A DNA stretch of 64,000 bases from Prevotella sp. HJM029 (GCF_000599605.1 NZ_KK082679.1:89780-153779), one strand, 5' to 3'. Shown: positions 9,321 through 21,377, counted from the first letter of the stretch. Made by a program: numbers and translations. The notes: generated by a model from the letters alone, not told the origin.

Positions 9321-9998
9321 TTATGCTTTGTTGTAATAGGCTTTGAGCTTATTGATGTCGCAAAGCAGTGACCAATGCGCTCTAAACCAGGCAATAGGAT
9401 TGTTCCACCATTGCACCTTGAGTAGCCATTTTATCGTTGCTTCGTCATAGCGGTAGCCGATGATTTTAGCCGGAACACCGCCCACGATGGCATAGGGTGG
9501 AACATCTTTCGTGACAACGGCGTGGGCAAGCACTACCGCTCCGTCGGCAATGTGAATGCCACCATTGATGAATACTCCCTCGCAAATCCATACATCGTTA
9601 CCGATTTCACAACCAAAACGTTTGTCATCATCGGTTGTTCGCAATTCGTTAAACATTTGTCGGGTAGCGAAAGTGGCTCCGTTTTGCTTGCGAAGTGAGA
9701 AAAAACAGGGCGAAGTAGTGGCGAAAGGTGCTTGGAAAGGATGGATGCCGTGGTTGCAAATCACGTGGTTTGAGATGGAACAAAAGCGGCCTATTTGGGC
9801 CGTTAGGCTCGAATGATGGCCAATATACGAACCATAGCCGAGGATTCCGCCAAAGGAACTGTGGCTATAAATTTTGTTCATGCCTTCGAATTGAGCCTGT
9901 AAAGCAATGTCGCAACCCTGTTCAAGCTGAAGTTTCCCGCGCCATTTCAGACGGAGAACCCATCGTTTGAGAAACTGTTTCATCCAGCAATGCATCAT
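9321..9998 (-). CDS. Left-handed beta-helix (CatB-like) acyltransferase
   Basis: 225 residues with hexapeptide-repeat character (IGNDVWICEGVFINGGIHIADGAVVLAHAVVTKDV) and the C-terminal PPYAIVGGVPAKIIGYRY signature of the CatB/WcaF-type O-acetyltransferases. The catalytic-type histidine lies in ICNHGIHPF. It probably adds an acetyl or similar group to a sugar of the repeat unit. Its start overlaps the stop of the upstream glycosyltransferase (ATGA), so it belongs to the same transcription unit; a repeat cluster lies just downstream. The acceptor is unknown. Confidence 0.82.
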   Translation of the reverse strand: MMHCWMKQFLKRWVLRLKWRGKLQLEQGCDIALQAQFEGMNKIYSHSSFGGILGYGSYIGHHSSLTAQIGRFCSISNHVICNHGIHPFQAPFATTSPCFFSLRKQNGATFATRQMFNELRTTDDDKRFGCEIGNDVWICEGVFINGGIHIADGAVVLAHAVVTKDVPPYAIVGGVPAKIIGYRYDEATIKWLLKVQWWNNPIAWFRAHWSLLCDINKLKAYYNKA

Positions 9999-11152
9999 TT
10001 TATGAGTTTTTTACACCATCGTTTGCACACCATCATGACGAGATTGGCGATGCCAACGGACTTCAATAAGGATAGTATCTTGAGCCGATAACTGTATTGC
10101 AGCAACGTAATGGGGTTTATCGCTTTCGGCTTTCGGCCTTTGGTGTGCGTGTCGTAAAGGTAGATTTCTTGCCCTTTCTCTTGCAGTATGATGTTCGTTT
10201 CCATCGGATGATAGCGCAAACCAAAGCTGTTGACGACCTTAAAAGGAAGCGACCGGGTGGTTAGAAGATAGCGCTTGACATGCTGGAGTTTGCGTTTCCC
10301 CCAGAAATCTACCGTCAAATCGTCTTCTGAAAGCTGGAGATAGTGGGCTAAAAAAGTGGGTGAGAAGAAACCATCATATTTCACTATGCCCTCATCAAGC
10401 GCAGGCAATCGGTAGGCTTTTTGAGGCAAAACCTGCAGCGAACTGGCAAAAATATTGGCCTCTTCTTGCCCAACATGTGTGCCTGCATCATTGTTATTGG
10501 AGGACAATGCTTGGTAGGGATAGACGAAATATTTATTTTCTTCGATGCAATAGCGCGTGTGATATTTCAGCCAAGAGCTCTTGGGCCAGTCGTTAAGTGC
10601 CTGTGGAAGGTAATCGAGTTGAAATTCATCGTGATGCGTTTCATACCAGGTCATGAAGGTTTGCCATTGCCTTTTCAGCCAAATTTGTCCCCACGATTGT
10701 GCACAATTCATAAAATAAACATCGGCATCTGTCTGCAAAGGTGTGAACGGAAGACCATTCTGATAGTCCACAGGGAAGTTGTATAGGCTGATACCCGCTA
10801 TTCTTTCATCATCCTGATACTGGGCAATGGTTTGGCAAGCATATTGATAATAATAGGGCGAAACGGTGATGTCGTCTTCTAAAACAATGAGCGCGTCATA
10901 ATCATTCAGCAGTTTTCCCACCTCCAAGACGTGTGCTCGGAGCCCTAAATTGTGTGGATGCTTGATGGCTTTGAGTGTTCCATGTGGCCAATGGTAGGCC
11001 TCAACGAAGTCTTCAATGGCCGTTGTTTCGCTCTTGTCAATACTGATGATGAGTGGAATGGGGGCATCATAATGTGCCGCTTCCAACGATTTCAGCACGC
11101 GTTTTAAGGGTGCTATGCGATTATAACAGATGACGCAGATGGCTAAAGACAT
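9995..11152 (-). CDS. Glycosyltransferase family 2-like protein
   Basis: About 385 residues from the ATG at 11152, which starts directly on the GT-A motif MSLAICVICYNR. An in-frame start further upstream (11224) would add 24 unrelated residues and overlap the flippase gene, so it is rejected. The metal-binding segment is LIVLEDDITVSPYYYQY. The overall pattern resembles the Bacteroidota transferases distantly related to GnT-I type enzymes. It is followed by an acyltransferase overlapping by 4 bp. The C-terminal 60 residues are basic and could associate with the membrane. Confidence 0.75.
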   Translation of the reverse strand: MSLAICVICYNRIAPLKRVLKSLEAAHYDAPIPLIISIDKSETTAIEDFVEAYHWPHGTLKAIKHPHNLGLRAHVLEVGKLLNDYDALIVLEDDITVSPYYYQYACQTIAQYQDDERIAGISLYNFPVDYQNGLPFTPLQTDADVYFMNCAQSWGQIWLKRQWQTFMTWYETHHDEFQLDYLPQALNDWPKSSWLKYHTRYCIEENKYFVYPYQALSSNNNDAGTHVGQEEANIFASSLQVLPQKAYRLPALDEGIVKYDGFFSPTFLAHYLQLSEDDLTVDFWGKRKLQHVKRYLLTTRSLPFKVVNSFGLRYHPMETNIILQEKGQEIYLYDTHTKGRKPKAINPITLLQYSYRLKILSLLKSVGIANLVMMVCKRWCKKLIK

Positions 11153-11177
11153 GCTGTTTGATGAGTTTTTATGAATG

Positions 11178-12464
11178 TTACTGCACAGAAAGTGGCAGAT
11201 TTTGTTGCAAAATCCGGCGTGCATAGTGTCTCACGAGCACTAAGATGACGGCTTGAACTAGCACGTAGATGATGGCCGTTAAATAGAGCGAATATTGCGT
11301 AAGCAGCAGAGATAGCGTGAGATGCAGCAGGGATGAGCCAAAGGTGATATACATCAGTTGCTTTGTTTCTTTATAAAAAAACATGTAGTTGCAATAGAGA
11401 AAATAGAAACATTGCAAGAGCCCGTAGCCACAAAGAATAAGAAAATAGGGGATGGCTGGCGTGTATTTGGGCAATGCCAGATAGCAAATGGGGACAATGC
11501 ATAGCACATAAGCCGCACTTGCTGCAATATAAACGAGGGCAATCGTCTTGGTTTGCCGGCGCAACGCCATGTGCTTCTCTACATTTGAAGTTGTTTTGTT
11601 GCCCAAAATCTGATAGAGTGTTACGGAATTGGTGGCATTGAATGCCGACCCAATCATGACAATCACAGTGACCAAACTGATGGCAAAGCTGAAAATTCCC
11701 ACTTCGTATGTGGTGTAATGATAATTGATGATGTAGCGGTCTAAACCTTGTTTTATCCATATTGTAGCCAAATGTGGAATCATTGGAAGACCGAAAAGGA
11801 CTATTGTTTTATAGCGCTTCCAGGAGAAATCGACGCTGAAGAGCTGAGCATGGTAGAATGAAAAGAAAGCTAATAGTCCCAAAATGGTGATACTAACCCA
11901 TTGTGCATTGATGCGCCCAAGCCATCCTTGTTTGAGTAGAAGAACGAAAACCATCGTGAGAACAAAGTTTAAAAGGGCGTTAGCCATGCTCCAAATGCCA
12001 TAGCTTTTCAGCCGTTCTTGAATGCGAAGGTAGTCTTGATGGATGTTGAAAAGAATGTTGCCAAAGGAGATGATCAGTGCATAAAAGAGCAATGGACGTG
12101 TCGTTTCTAATGCCTTTACCATGTTGTCGGTGAGCAAGGTTGCTACCAATGCGAGTACCAGGAGCGACAGAATATGGATGAAAAAGATGGCGGTGAAGTC
12201 CTTTTTGAATACGGAATAGGTCTCGCGAAAGTAGGAAATCGACACATATCCATAGGTGGAAAGGCCGATGAAATAGCCCATAAAGGTGGCAATCGTACTG
12301 AAAATGCTGAGCTTTCCGTAATCGGCGGGCAAGATATAGCCTGCTACTAAGATGAGAATGAGGAAGTTACAGCCTTGTCCAAAGAATGAAAAAAGTGAGT
12401 AGAGCGAGCCATTAATCAGCGTTTTATTACTTGCAAAGCGGTTTAAAATCGAAGGGAGAAACAT
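11178..12464 (-). CDS. Wzx-type polysaccharide flippase
   Basis: 428 residues with about twelve to fourteen hydrophobic helices and the N-terminal pattern NGSLYSLFSFFGQGCNF, followed by YGKLSIFSTI, typical of the MATE/MVF-superfamily RfbX/Wzx translocases. It would flip the undecaprenyl-linked repeat unit across the inner membrane for the Wzy-like polymerase encoded downstream. It lies 75 bp after the GT52-like gene and 25 bp before the next transferase. The family is clear; the specific glycan is not. Confidence 0.85.
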   Translation of the reverse strand: MFLPSILNRFASNKTLINGSLYSLFSFFGQGCNFLILILVAGYILPADYGKLSIFSTIATFMGYFIGLSTYGYVSISYFRETYSVFKKDFTAIFFIHILSLLVLALVATLLTDNMVKALETTRPLLFYALIISFGNILFNIHQDYLRIQERLKSYGIWSMANALLNFVLTMVFVLLLKQGWLGRINAQWVSITILGLLAFFSFYHAQLFSVDFSWKRYKTIVLFGLPMIPHLATIWIKQGLDRYIINYHYTTYEVGIFSFAISLVTVIVMIGSAFNATNSVTLYQILGNKTTSNVEKHMALRRQTKTIALVYIAASAAYVLCIVPICYLALPKYTPAIPYFLILCGYGLLQCFYFLYCNYMFFYKETKQLMYITFGSSLLHLTLSLLLTQYSLYLTAIIYVLVQAVILVLVRHYARRILQQNLPLSVQ

Positions 12465-12539
12465 GAAATATAGGTCAAATAGTTCTCAGAGAACTGAAAA
12501 ATTTACATTGAGTTGATAGTGTTATACGGCAGAACTTAC

Positions 12540-13549
12540 CTATTTCTCTTCGGCATAGATGGTTTTGATGCCATGATGTTCGTAGTAATCGGTGACAACT
12601 TCAATTTGTTTGATGAAGTCGTTGGAGGCTTCTACGTTGAAAACCACGTTCTCAATGCGGGTCTGTGGAAACAACAATTTGATGTTATAGAGCGCTGTTG
12701 AGGTGTAGCCCAACACGTAAAAGGGCTGGTAACCGAGGTTAGCGAGGAAGAGCTCCACCGTTACTTTGGGGCGCACATATTGCACGTTGTACTTTTCGCA
12801 GAGTGTTTTGGGCAAGTCGTGGGTGTCTCTTCCGTGGGGAATATAGTAGACGGTGTGGCGGTCTCCATATTGTTCTTGCAACGCCTTGAAAGTGGTTTCT
12901 AAGTTGTGCATCACCCCATCGAGTGGTAAATTGCCCGGTTCGCAAAAGCGATCGTAGTTGGTTCCGATGAAAAAGACGTTGCGCAAGTCGCCATGATTCT
13001 GCTGATGGGCCACCTGTTGGAAATCGTTTTGCCGAATATGGAAGGCAGGATTGGGAATATCTCCATAGACGGTGTAGATGTTGTTGTGGTTGTTAATGCC
13101 CCGCACTTTGCATGCCCATGCGAATAAAGATTGGAATAACTGCACCCGTTTCTCTACTTCGGGCTGATGTCCTTTCAGCAGAAAGATGTTGTCGTTGCCA
13201 TCATCTAAATAGACCATGCAGCCACCATTGCTCACTTTCGACAGGCCAATGAAGTATTGAGAGATGTTGCGTGCATCGCCAATAAACAATCTTTTGTATC
13301 TCGAGAAGTGGGGTAAGAGGAACTGTAAGCGGTCTGTTTTCGTTAATTTCTCGACATTTACGACCTCATAAGCAATGCCTTGCTGTTGGAAAAGCGTAAA
13401 GAGTTGCTCATTACGAATATCTTCTATGAGTGCTAAGTAGAAGCGATAGTCGGTGATTTCAAATGCTTTGATGGCATTAAATGCACAAAGCGCTTGAAAA
13501 GGGGAGGTGACAACGAAGATAGATGGCGTTGACTGTTGAAAGGGTTGCG

Positions 13550-13553
<4 letters not shown>
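12540..13553 (-). CDS. Putative sialyltransferase-like (GT52-type) protein
   Basis: 337 residues with no membrane segment. The opening SIFVVTSPFQALCAFNAIK and the C-terminal YIPHGRDTHDLPKTLCEKY ... LGYTSTALYNIKLLFPQTRI resemble the GT-B bacterial sialyltransferases/polysialyltransferases (GT52 and relatives), where a histidine in HxR/HGR and a serine/threonine cluster bind the CMP donor. The context supports this: genes for a NeuB-type synthase, a phosphatase and a cytidylyltransferase lie immediately upstream. The start overlaps the DUF4910 stop by 4 bp. The call is inferential; it could be another GT-B transferase. Confidence 0.45.
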
Positions 13554-16370
<2,817 letters not shown>

Positions 16371-16380
16371 ATCGTTGCGT

Positions 16381-17127
16381 TTATTTGCTGTTTTGCTTGA
16401 TTTGTGCCTCCATTTCTTGGTAGAGCGCAGGGTGATGGTCTAAGAAATTGATGACCTCCTCAATGGAAGGATAGGGGTTTTTGCTGCAAAGTGCACCATA
16501 AACCTGTTGTGCTATCTCGAAATCAGACGGCGTGTCGGTGGTTAATCTCACGTGCGTATGGGCCGCCAAAATAGCAGGCCCATCAATCCATTCGATAGAA
16601 AAATCGTCGGGATGGCTGTAAATATAGTTGGTGACATGCTCGTGATAAAGGGGCTCTTGCGTAGCTTCTTTCACTCGTTCCAAGGCTTTGCGCGTCACAT
16701 ATTCTGTCCAAAAGCCATAGTGTGTCTTGATGGATGGGGTGCCATTGATGTTGAAGCTCATGTAATCGCAATTGCTCTGCTGCGCCTTCTCCACTAATTC
16801 TTTGATGGAATGAAGCTCTAAAAAGGGATTGTCAGAGCAGATGCGAATGAGTCGTTCTGTATCAAAAACGTGGGCAGCGTCGATGAATCGTTGCAACACA
16901 TCGTTCTCTTCACCCCGGAAACACTGCACGTTCTCTTGCTTGGCTAAGCGTTCAATGGCGTCGTTTTGTGGAGCTTTCGAGGTGGCAATGACGATGTTTG
17001 TGCCATCAACTTGCCTGAGCTTGTCAAGCAACAGTTGCAGAATACACTTGTTTTGATAAAAAGGCAAGAGAATTTTGTTGGGCAATCGTGTCGAACCAAC
17101 ACGCGCCTGAATCATAAATGTAATCAT
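16381..17127 (-). CDS. Cytidylyltransferase-type nucleotidyltransferase (SpsF/NeuA-like)
   Basis: 248 residues opening with FMIQARVGSTRLPNKIL, the nucleotide-binding loop of the SpsF/KdsB/NeuA group, followed by IVIATSKAPQND, CFRGEENDVLQRF and IRICSDNPFLE. It would activate the keto sugar acid with CTP to a CMP-sugar for the downstream transferase. SpsF-type proteins are more distant from classic NeuA, so the exact sugar is not certain. It is 10 bp upstream of the neuB-type gene and is the first gene of the nonulosonate block, just after the ugd fragment. Confidence 0.8.
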   Translation of the reverse strand: MITFMIQARVGSTRLPNKILLPFYQNKCILQLLLDKLRQVDGTNIVIATSKAPQNDAIERLAKQENVQCFRGEENDVLQRFIDAAHVFDTERLIRICSDNPFLELHSIKELVEKAQQSNCDYMSFNINGTPSIKTHYGFWTEYVTRKALERVKEATQEPLYHEHVTNYIYSHPDDFSIEWIDGPAILAAHTHVRLTTDTPSDFEIAQQVYGALCSKNPYPSIEEVINFLDHHPALYQEMEAQIKQNSK

Positions 17128-17173
17128 AAGTGTTGCTTTAAGTGAATCGTATTTTTATTTAATTGTTTCCTCC

Positions 17174-17263
17174 TTCTAATCTCTTCTGAACAAATCGCGG
17201 GTATAAACCTTCGTTTTTACGTCGTCTAACGCGCTGTCGTAGCGGTTGGCAATGATGGCGTTG
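17174..17263. repeat. Direct repeat, copy 1 (ugd 3' end)
   Basis: 90 bp, 88 identical to 18053-18142. The two copies are in the same orientation and bracket the DUF6169 cassette. Similarity stops sharply on both sides. Confidence 0.95.
17176..17263 (-). pseudogene. Duplicated 3' fragment of ugd
   Basis: Reading leftward, this encodes the last 28 residues of UDP-glucose dehydrogenase (starting NAIIANRYD, ending TRDLFRRD-stop) with no gene body. It is the coding part of a 90-bp repeat (17174-17263) that matches 18053-18142 in 88 of 90 positions; both differences are silent. The fragment begins exactly at the stop codon of the DUF6169 gene, so it marks one edge of the inserted cassette. Confidence 0.9.
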
Positions 17264-17767
17264 TCATTCAGGTTTCTGCCCAAGAAGCCCAATGGTTGCA
17301 CTGAATTCTTGTAGTACTTTTACCAAGTGGGGATGATCATTGCGAATAATGATTGTGGCATAGTTGATGATACCGTCTTCATCGACAATAGAAGAGGATA
17401 GGCAGGTGAACTGCGTTTTTCTTTGAAAGGTAGAGAACCATCTTTCAAAGAGTCTGTTTCGCATAGACTGTTTCTCATCACCTGTTTCACAAATATAGAG
17501 CATGACAGCATTGTTAGCCCTAAAAAATTCTTCTACAATAGCCAGAACAGTTTCTTTTACGGAAGGGTCATTGGGCGACTTTCTGTTGTTGATGTTCGCT
17601 ATAACAAGCTGATATGCACCTTCTTTTATGAGCGCATCATCATAAAGGAAGCTCACAGAATAGTGTATATCATGCTTGGTGAAAAACTCAAAAGCCATTC
17701 CATCAGCCATAGGAACGACCGTATAGGGGGCTGTTTTGTTGATATTTTCAATCAACAAGCTATTCAT
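17264..17767 (-). CDS. DUF6169 family protein
   Basis: 167 residues, cytoplasmic by composition, of unknown function. Recognisable DUF6169 features are [10 protein letters not shown], the central [17 protein letters not shown] followed by RLFERWF, and the late [12 protein letters not shown]. The last few residues (GLLGQKPE) run up to the junction with the ugd fragment and may not be native. The start overlaps the stop of a 51-residue partner by 4 bp (ATGA). It lies inside a polysaccharide operon but shows no enzyme motif of sugar metabolism, so I regard it as a passenger carried with its own promoter. Confidence 0.8.
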   Translation of the reverse strand: MNSLLIENINKTAPYTVVPMADGMAFEFFTKHDIHYSVSFLYDDALIKEGAYQLVIANINNRKSPNDPSVKETVLAIVEEFFRANNAVMLYICETGDEKQSMRNRLFERWFSTFQRKTQFTCLSSSIVDEDGIINYATIIIRNDHPHLVKVLQEFSATIGLLGQKPE

Positions 17768-17919
17768 AACACTTCGAAATGACAGTCTTTTTGCCCCGTA
17801 CGTTGCTCGTATTCGGCCTTCATCCGTGCTTCTAAAGCCTGAAGGTAGGCCTGTTTTTTATGTTTAGCAGCCATGAAACGAGCCATGGCCTCTTCTTTTT
17901 TGCGTTCTGTTTTTTCCAT
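17764..17919 (-). CDS. Small charged partner of DUF6169 protein
   Basis: 51 residues, mostly helix-forming and highly charged (MEKTERKKEEAMARFMAAKH ... [12 protein letters not shown]). The ATG at 17919 is chosen because GGAGGA lies 7 bp before it, an unusually good Shine-Dalgarno for this phylum; an ATG at 17934 is in frame as well. It overlaps the DUF6169 gene by 4 bp, so the two products are probably made together. I do not recognise a named family. Size, charge and coupling would fit a regulator or antitoxin-like partner, but that is speculation. Confidence 0.65.
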   Translation of the reverse strand: MEKTERKKEEAMARFMAAKHKKQAYLQALEARMKAEYEQRTGQKDCHFEVL

Positions 17920-17946
17920 ATTGCTATCCTCCATTATTATAAGGTG

Positions 17947-17977
17947 CAAATATAATCCTTTATTTTGAGCATCACAA
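17947..17977 (-). promoter_or_regulatory. Promoter of the DUF6169 cassette
   Basis: On the minus strand, TATATTTG (17947-17954) is preceded by TTG with a 20-bp spacer. It lies 28 bp upstream of the 51-residue gene, inside the inserted segment, so the cassette can be transcribed independently of ugd. Confidence 0.6.
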
Positions 17978-18052
17978 GCGATTGGAAAGGAAAGATTTGC
18001 ATTCGTTATCAAAGGGCAAGGTGGGATGTGAAGAAGGGCGTTCTGCCTCTCT

Positions 18053-18142
18053 TTCTAATCTCTTCTGAACAAATCTCGGGTGTAAACCTTCGTTTTTACG
18101 TCGTCTAACGCGCTGTCGTAGCGGTTGGCAATGATGGCGTTG
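18053..18142. repeat. Direct repeat, copy 2 (within ugd)
   Basis: The copy of the 90-bp repeat that forms the real 3' end of ugd; 88 of 90 positions match 17174-17263. Confidence 0.95.
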
Positions 18143-19374
18143 GCTTGGGATTTGAATTGCGAGAGGTCGTTGACGACGCGGCTTCCGAAGAAGGTTGTGC
18201 CATCGTCGAGGGTGGGTTCGTAGATGATTACGCGGGCACCTTTGGCTTTGATGCGCTTCATGATGCCCTGGATGGAGCTTTGACGGAAGTTGTCTGAGTG
18301 GCTTTTCATCGTCAGACGGTAGACGCCAATGATGACTTCTCGCTCGTCGTGGGGCGCATAATTGGTCTCTTCGCTGTAGTTATAGTAGCCCGCGCGCTTG
18401 AGCACTTGATCGGCAATGAAGTCCTTTCGGGTGCGGTTGCTTTCGACAATGGCCTGAATTAAGTTCTCGGGCACGTCCTGATAGTTGGCCAACAGCTGCT
18501 TCGTGTCTTTGGGAAGGCAGTAGCCTCCGTAGCCAAATGAGGGGTTGTTGTAGTGATTTCCGATGCGAGGGTCTAAGCAAACGCCGTTGATAATGGCTTG
18601 AGTGTCAAGGCCTTTTACTTCGGCATAGGTGTCTAATTCGTTGAAATAAGACACGCGAAGTGCCAAATAGGTGTTGGCAAAGAGCTTCACAGCCTCGGCC
18701 TCTTTCATGCCCATGAAGAGGGTGGGGATGTCGGTTTTGAGGGCACCTTCCTGCAACAGACGGGCAAAAACCTCGGCCTGTCGGCGCATGTTGTCGGGAC
18801 TTGTCACCTTTTTGATGGCCTCATTCTCAGCCGTTTCGCCGGGGATGAGCTTGGGATAGCCCACGATGATGCGTGTGGGGTAGAGGTTATCGTAGAGGGC
18901 TTTGCTCTCTCTGAGGAACTCGGGTGCAAACAACAGGTTGAATTGCGCTGCGCCTTGCTGTGCATATTTCACATACAACTGGCGCGTATAGCCCACGGGA
19001 ATGGTGGATTTGACCACCATCGTGGCCGACGGATTGACGCTGAGCACCTTGTCGATGACCTCTTCTACGTGGGTGGTGTCGAAATAGTTTTTTGCCGGAT
19101 CGTAGTTCGTTGGTGTGGCAATCACCACAAAGTCGGCATCTTTGTAGGCCATGTCGGCATCCAATGTGGCCGTCAGTCGCAGAGGTTTCTCGCGCAGATA
19201 CTGCTCGATGTAATCGTCTTGAATGGGCGACTGGCGATGGTTGATGAGGTCGATCTTTTCGGGAACGACGTCAACGGCCATCACTTCGTGGTGCTGTGCC
19301 AGCAGGGTGGCCATGCTGAGGCCCACATATCCGGTGCCGGCGACAGCAATTTTCAGGTCTTTAAAATCTTTCAT
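18055..19374 (-). CDS. ugd: UDP-glucose 6-dehydrogenase
   Basis: Oxidises UDP-glucose to UDP-glucuronate with NAD, giving a uronic acid donor for the polysaccharide. 439 residues. N-terminal Rossmann motif [47 protein letters not shown], and the catalytic Cys286 in [15 protein letters not shown]-terminal UDP-binding domain ending in TRDLFRRD. It is the first gene of the leftward polysaccharide locus, with a promoter about 290 bp upstream. Its last 88 bp are repeated downstream beyond the DUF6169 cassette. Related nucleotide-sugar dehydrogenases act on other UDP sugars, but this sequence fits the UDP-glucose group best. Confidence 0.92.
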   Translation of the reverse strand: MKDFKDLKIAVAGTGYVGLSMATLLAQHHEVMAVDVVPEKIDLINHRQSPIQDDYIEQYLREKPLRLTATLDADMAYKDADFVVIATPTNYDPAKNYFDTTHVEEVIDKVLSVNPSATMVVKSTIPVGYTRQLYVKYAQQGAAQFNLLFAPEFLRESKALYDNLYPTRIIVGYPKLIPGETAENEAIKKVTSPDNMRRQAEVFARLLQEGALKTDIPTLFMGMKEAEAVKLFANTYLALRVSYFNELDTYAEVKGLDTQAIINGVCLDPRIGNHYNNPSFGYGGYCLPKDTKQLLANYQDVPENLIQAIVESNRTRKDFIADQVLKRAGYYNYSEETNYAPHDEREVIIGVYRLTMKSHSDNFRQSSIQGIMKRIKAKGARVIIYEPTLDDGTTFFGSRVVNDLSQFKSQANAIIANRYDSALDDVKTKVYTRDLFRRD

Positions 19375-19663
19375 TGCTTGATGTTAAGATGGTGGAAATG
19401 CGTGTGTTGCGCCGTAAGTGGACATACTTCTGCCTCCTTCCGACGTGTGTAAACATCGGAAGCGGCCTATAATCCATGCGCAACCCCACCGCTTTGAAGT
19501 AAATTTCGCCCTGTGTTGAGGGACAATGCGTGCATCGACGTGGTGCCGTTTGCCAGTGAAACGTGCGCTGCGGTTTGTTCTTTACGCGTCAAAAGTGAGC
19601 ATCATGCATTGTCAATGCTTATTTCCTTACAGTTTGGTTTGTAGCATTTCCGTTCTGCATGTG
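19375..19663 (-). other. Long 5' leader of the polysaccharide operon
   Basis: About 285 bp separate ugd from its likely promoter. The leader contains a 7-bp stem CTTCCGA/TCGGAAG (19437-19443 with 19456-19462). No riboswitch or leader gene is recognisable. Confidence 0.4.
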
Positions 19664-19694
19664 CAAATGTATAAAAAATAAACGAGAAACAAAG
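19664..19694 (-). promoter_or_regulatory. Promoter upstream of ugd
   Basis: On the minus strand, TACATTTG (19664-19671) with CTTTG (19690-19694) 18 bp upstream. It is the only strong Bacteroidota-type promoter I see before ugd and probably drives the polysaccharide locus. Confidence 0.6.
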
Positions 19695-19968
19695 GCTTTT
19701 ATATTGAAAATAAAAGGGATAGGGGAGGAGGAACACTTCATGGGTAGATGGCGAACAGGGGACGGCCTATCTGCGTGAATGGCATACTGCTGTGTGAGGC
19801 TTATTCACACGGGGTTCTCAGCTTAGTATTGTTCGCTCCCTGATGGTGAATTGTTTTTACAATGTTTGGCTTTCTATTTTAAGCGCTGTTTTCGATGGTG
19901 TAGCAGTGGAAATGCCCCATCACAAAGTGTGTACAGTGGCGTTCCATGCGCGATGATCAGACTACACA

Positions 19969-20214
19969 TCAGAGCCTATCTGCCGCTTGCCTGATGCGTT
20001 CTGCAATGTCTTGGAGCGAGCTTTTCAGCCGTTCGCGGTCAACATCGCTAAAGTCATCGGGGACACCATTGTTTGTTCCGCTGAATTTGTGGTAGAGCCA
20101 TGAGCGCGATTTGCCGAAATAGTTTTTGGCTAAATAGGCCCAATTGACCTCCTCATAGACATCGGCCAACACCTGGCGGGTTGTCGTTTTCTGCTGTTTT
20201 ACATTTTCTTCCAT
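19969..20214 (-). CDS. DUF5053 family protein
   Basis: 81 residues with the DUF5053 pattern VLADVYEEVNWAYLAKNYFGKSRSWLYHKFSG, then a helical tail. The SRSWLYHKF part resembles the recognition helix of a small helix-turn-helix, so DNA binding is possible (inference). The family is widespread in Bacteroidota, often near mobile or phage genes. It stands alone: the polysaccharide promoter is downstream and its own promoter lies about 190 bp upstream. Function is unknown. Confidence 0.75.
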   Translation of the reverse strand: MEENVKQQKTTTRQVLADVYEEVNWAYLAKNYFGKSRSWLYHKFSGTNNGVPDDFSDVDRERLKSSLQDIAERIRQAADRL

Positions 20215-20405
20215 ATCGTTTCCTGTTGTGTTCCCTGCGTGGGGAACAGTGGTTTGTGTCTGCCCATATGTTTATAACCCTCGCGATGATGCAAGCTCAC
20301 GAGCGTTCTTCCATCCTGTGGATCAGCATGCTGTCGGTATTCGGTGCTTATATCCACTCCGTTGCAGTGCCAAAGCGTGGCATCGTCCCGGTTGGTGGGG
20401 TATTG

Positions 20406-20437
20406 CAAAAGTAATACTCTTTTGCGTATTGTGCAAA
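20406..20437 (-). promoter_or_regulatory. Promoter of the DUF5053 gene
   Basis: On the minus strand, TACTTTTG (20406-20413) with TTTG (20434-20437) 20 bp upstream; this fits the Bacteroidota consensus. It implies a leader of about 185 nt before the start at 20214. Confidence 0.55.
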
Positions 20438-20743
20438 TAAACGAAGCTTAAAATCACCCGAAGATAGTGGTTTGACCTTTTTAAGTGGTTCTTTTTGTGT
20501 GTGCGGAAGGCGATGTGCTGTCCCTATTCAGGGCCGCTCGGATATCGCTATCCTCGCGTTGCGGAGGCAAAGGCGGCGCATTTTGTTGGTAATGTGGACT
20601 GCTTTTGCCAGAGATTGCTGCTGTTTTGCAAGGTAATTGCGTGCAAATCTCTGCCCTGGGGTAAAGGTTACAAATGGTGAATTTTAGTGCTTTTTATCTC
20701 TGGCTACCGCGATTGGTGCGGCAGGGTACTGCTCATTTAGTGC
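20438..20743. other. Intergenic, nothing recognised
   Basis: This stretch between the divergent DUF5053 and ASCH promoters includes a GC-rich patch around 20520-20580. No gene, RNA or clear repeat was recognised. Confidence 0.4.
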
Positions 20744-20782
20744 TTTTGATGTTGTTTCGTTCGTTTATTTTCTTTATTTTTG
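20744..20782 (+). promoter_or_regulatory. Possible promoter of the ASCH gene
   Basis: TATTTTTG (20775-20782) fits TAnnTTTG, with TTG at 20752-20754 (20-bp spacer) and TTTTG slightly further at 20744. It lies about 130 bp before the start codon. Confidence 0.4.
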
Positions 20783-20909
20783 CAACATGAAGATGCTTTC
20801 CCGAATGGCTATCAATGCTTCATGATGGCGTTTTTGTGTGTGAGAAGCGATGGGAATAAGGGCAATGCCTTCTGCTTTTTACCTGTATAGCCCATAAAAC
20901 GAATAAAAT

Positions 20910-21377
20910 ATGAAGCCAACAAAAGAGAACACCCTCTACCTCACTATCAAACAAGTGTATTTTGATGCGATTGTAGCAGGGCTGAAGAAAGAGGAGTATC
21001 GCGAGATTAAAAACACCACCTATAAGAAATATCTGGAGGTGGATGAGGAGGGATGGCCTTTATATCACTCGGGATTGATTGATGCAGAGAACCCTTTGCT
21101 CGGCGATCTTTGCATTTGGAACAATGGTGTCTATCCCTATGTTGCCAATCAAAAGTGGGAATATCTCTCGCTTGCTGTTGGCTATGCGAAAGCGCGTGAC
21201 ACGGCCATTGTTGAGATTGAGGACATCACTTTTGAGCCCTTGACAGACAAGGAGGGACATTTCGCGCGTTTTTCGGTGAGCGATGATGATGAGGCTAAGC
21301 TGGATGCGAATGGCGAATACTGCTTTTGGCTTGCCGTGTTCCATCTTGGGAAGGTTGTCGAAGTGCATAGAAAGTAA
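20910..21377 (+). CDS. ASCH domain-containing protein
   Basis: 155 residues. The N-terminal segment LYLTIKQVYFDAIVAGLKKEEYREIK is the ASCH signature (G-x-K-x-x-E-x-R), a PUA-like fold thought to bind RNA, and a later LGKVVEVHR closes the barrel. It is monocistronic on the plus strand, upstream of a convergent tRNA gene. ASCH proteins are proposed to act on RNA or modified nucleosides; some cleave acylcytidines. The substrate here is unknown. Confidence 0.75.
   Translation: MKPTKENTLYLTIKQVYFDAIVAGLKKEEYREIKNTTYKKYLEVDEEGWPLYHSGLIDAENPLLGDLCIWNNGVYPYVANQKWEYLSLAVGYAKARDTAIVEIEDITFEPLTDKEGHFARFSVSDDDEAKLDANGEYCFWLAVFHLGKVVEVHRK

Noticed and set aside
20199-20408. 69-codon open frame overlapping the start of the DUF5053 gene
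   Set aside because: It begins at the DUF5053 promoter itself and has no recognisable motif; more likely untranslated leader.
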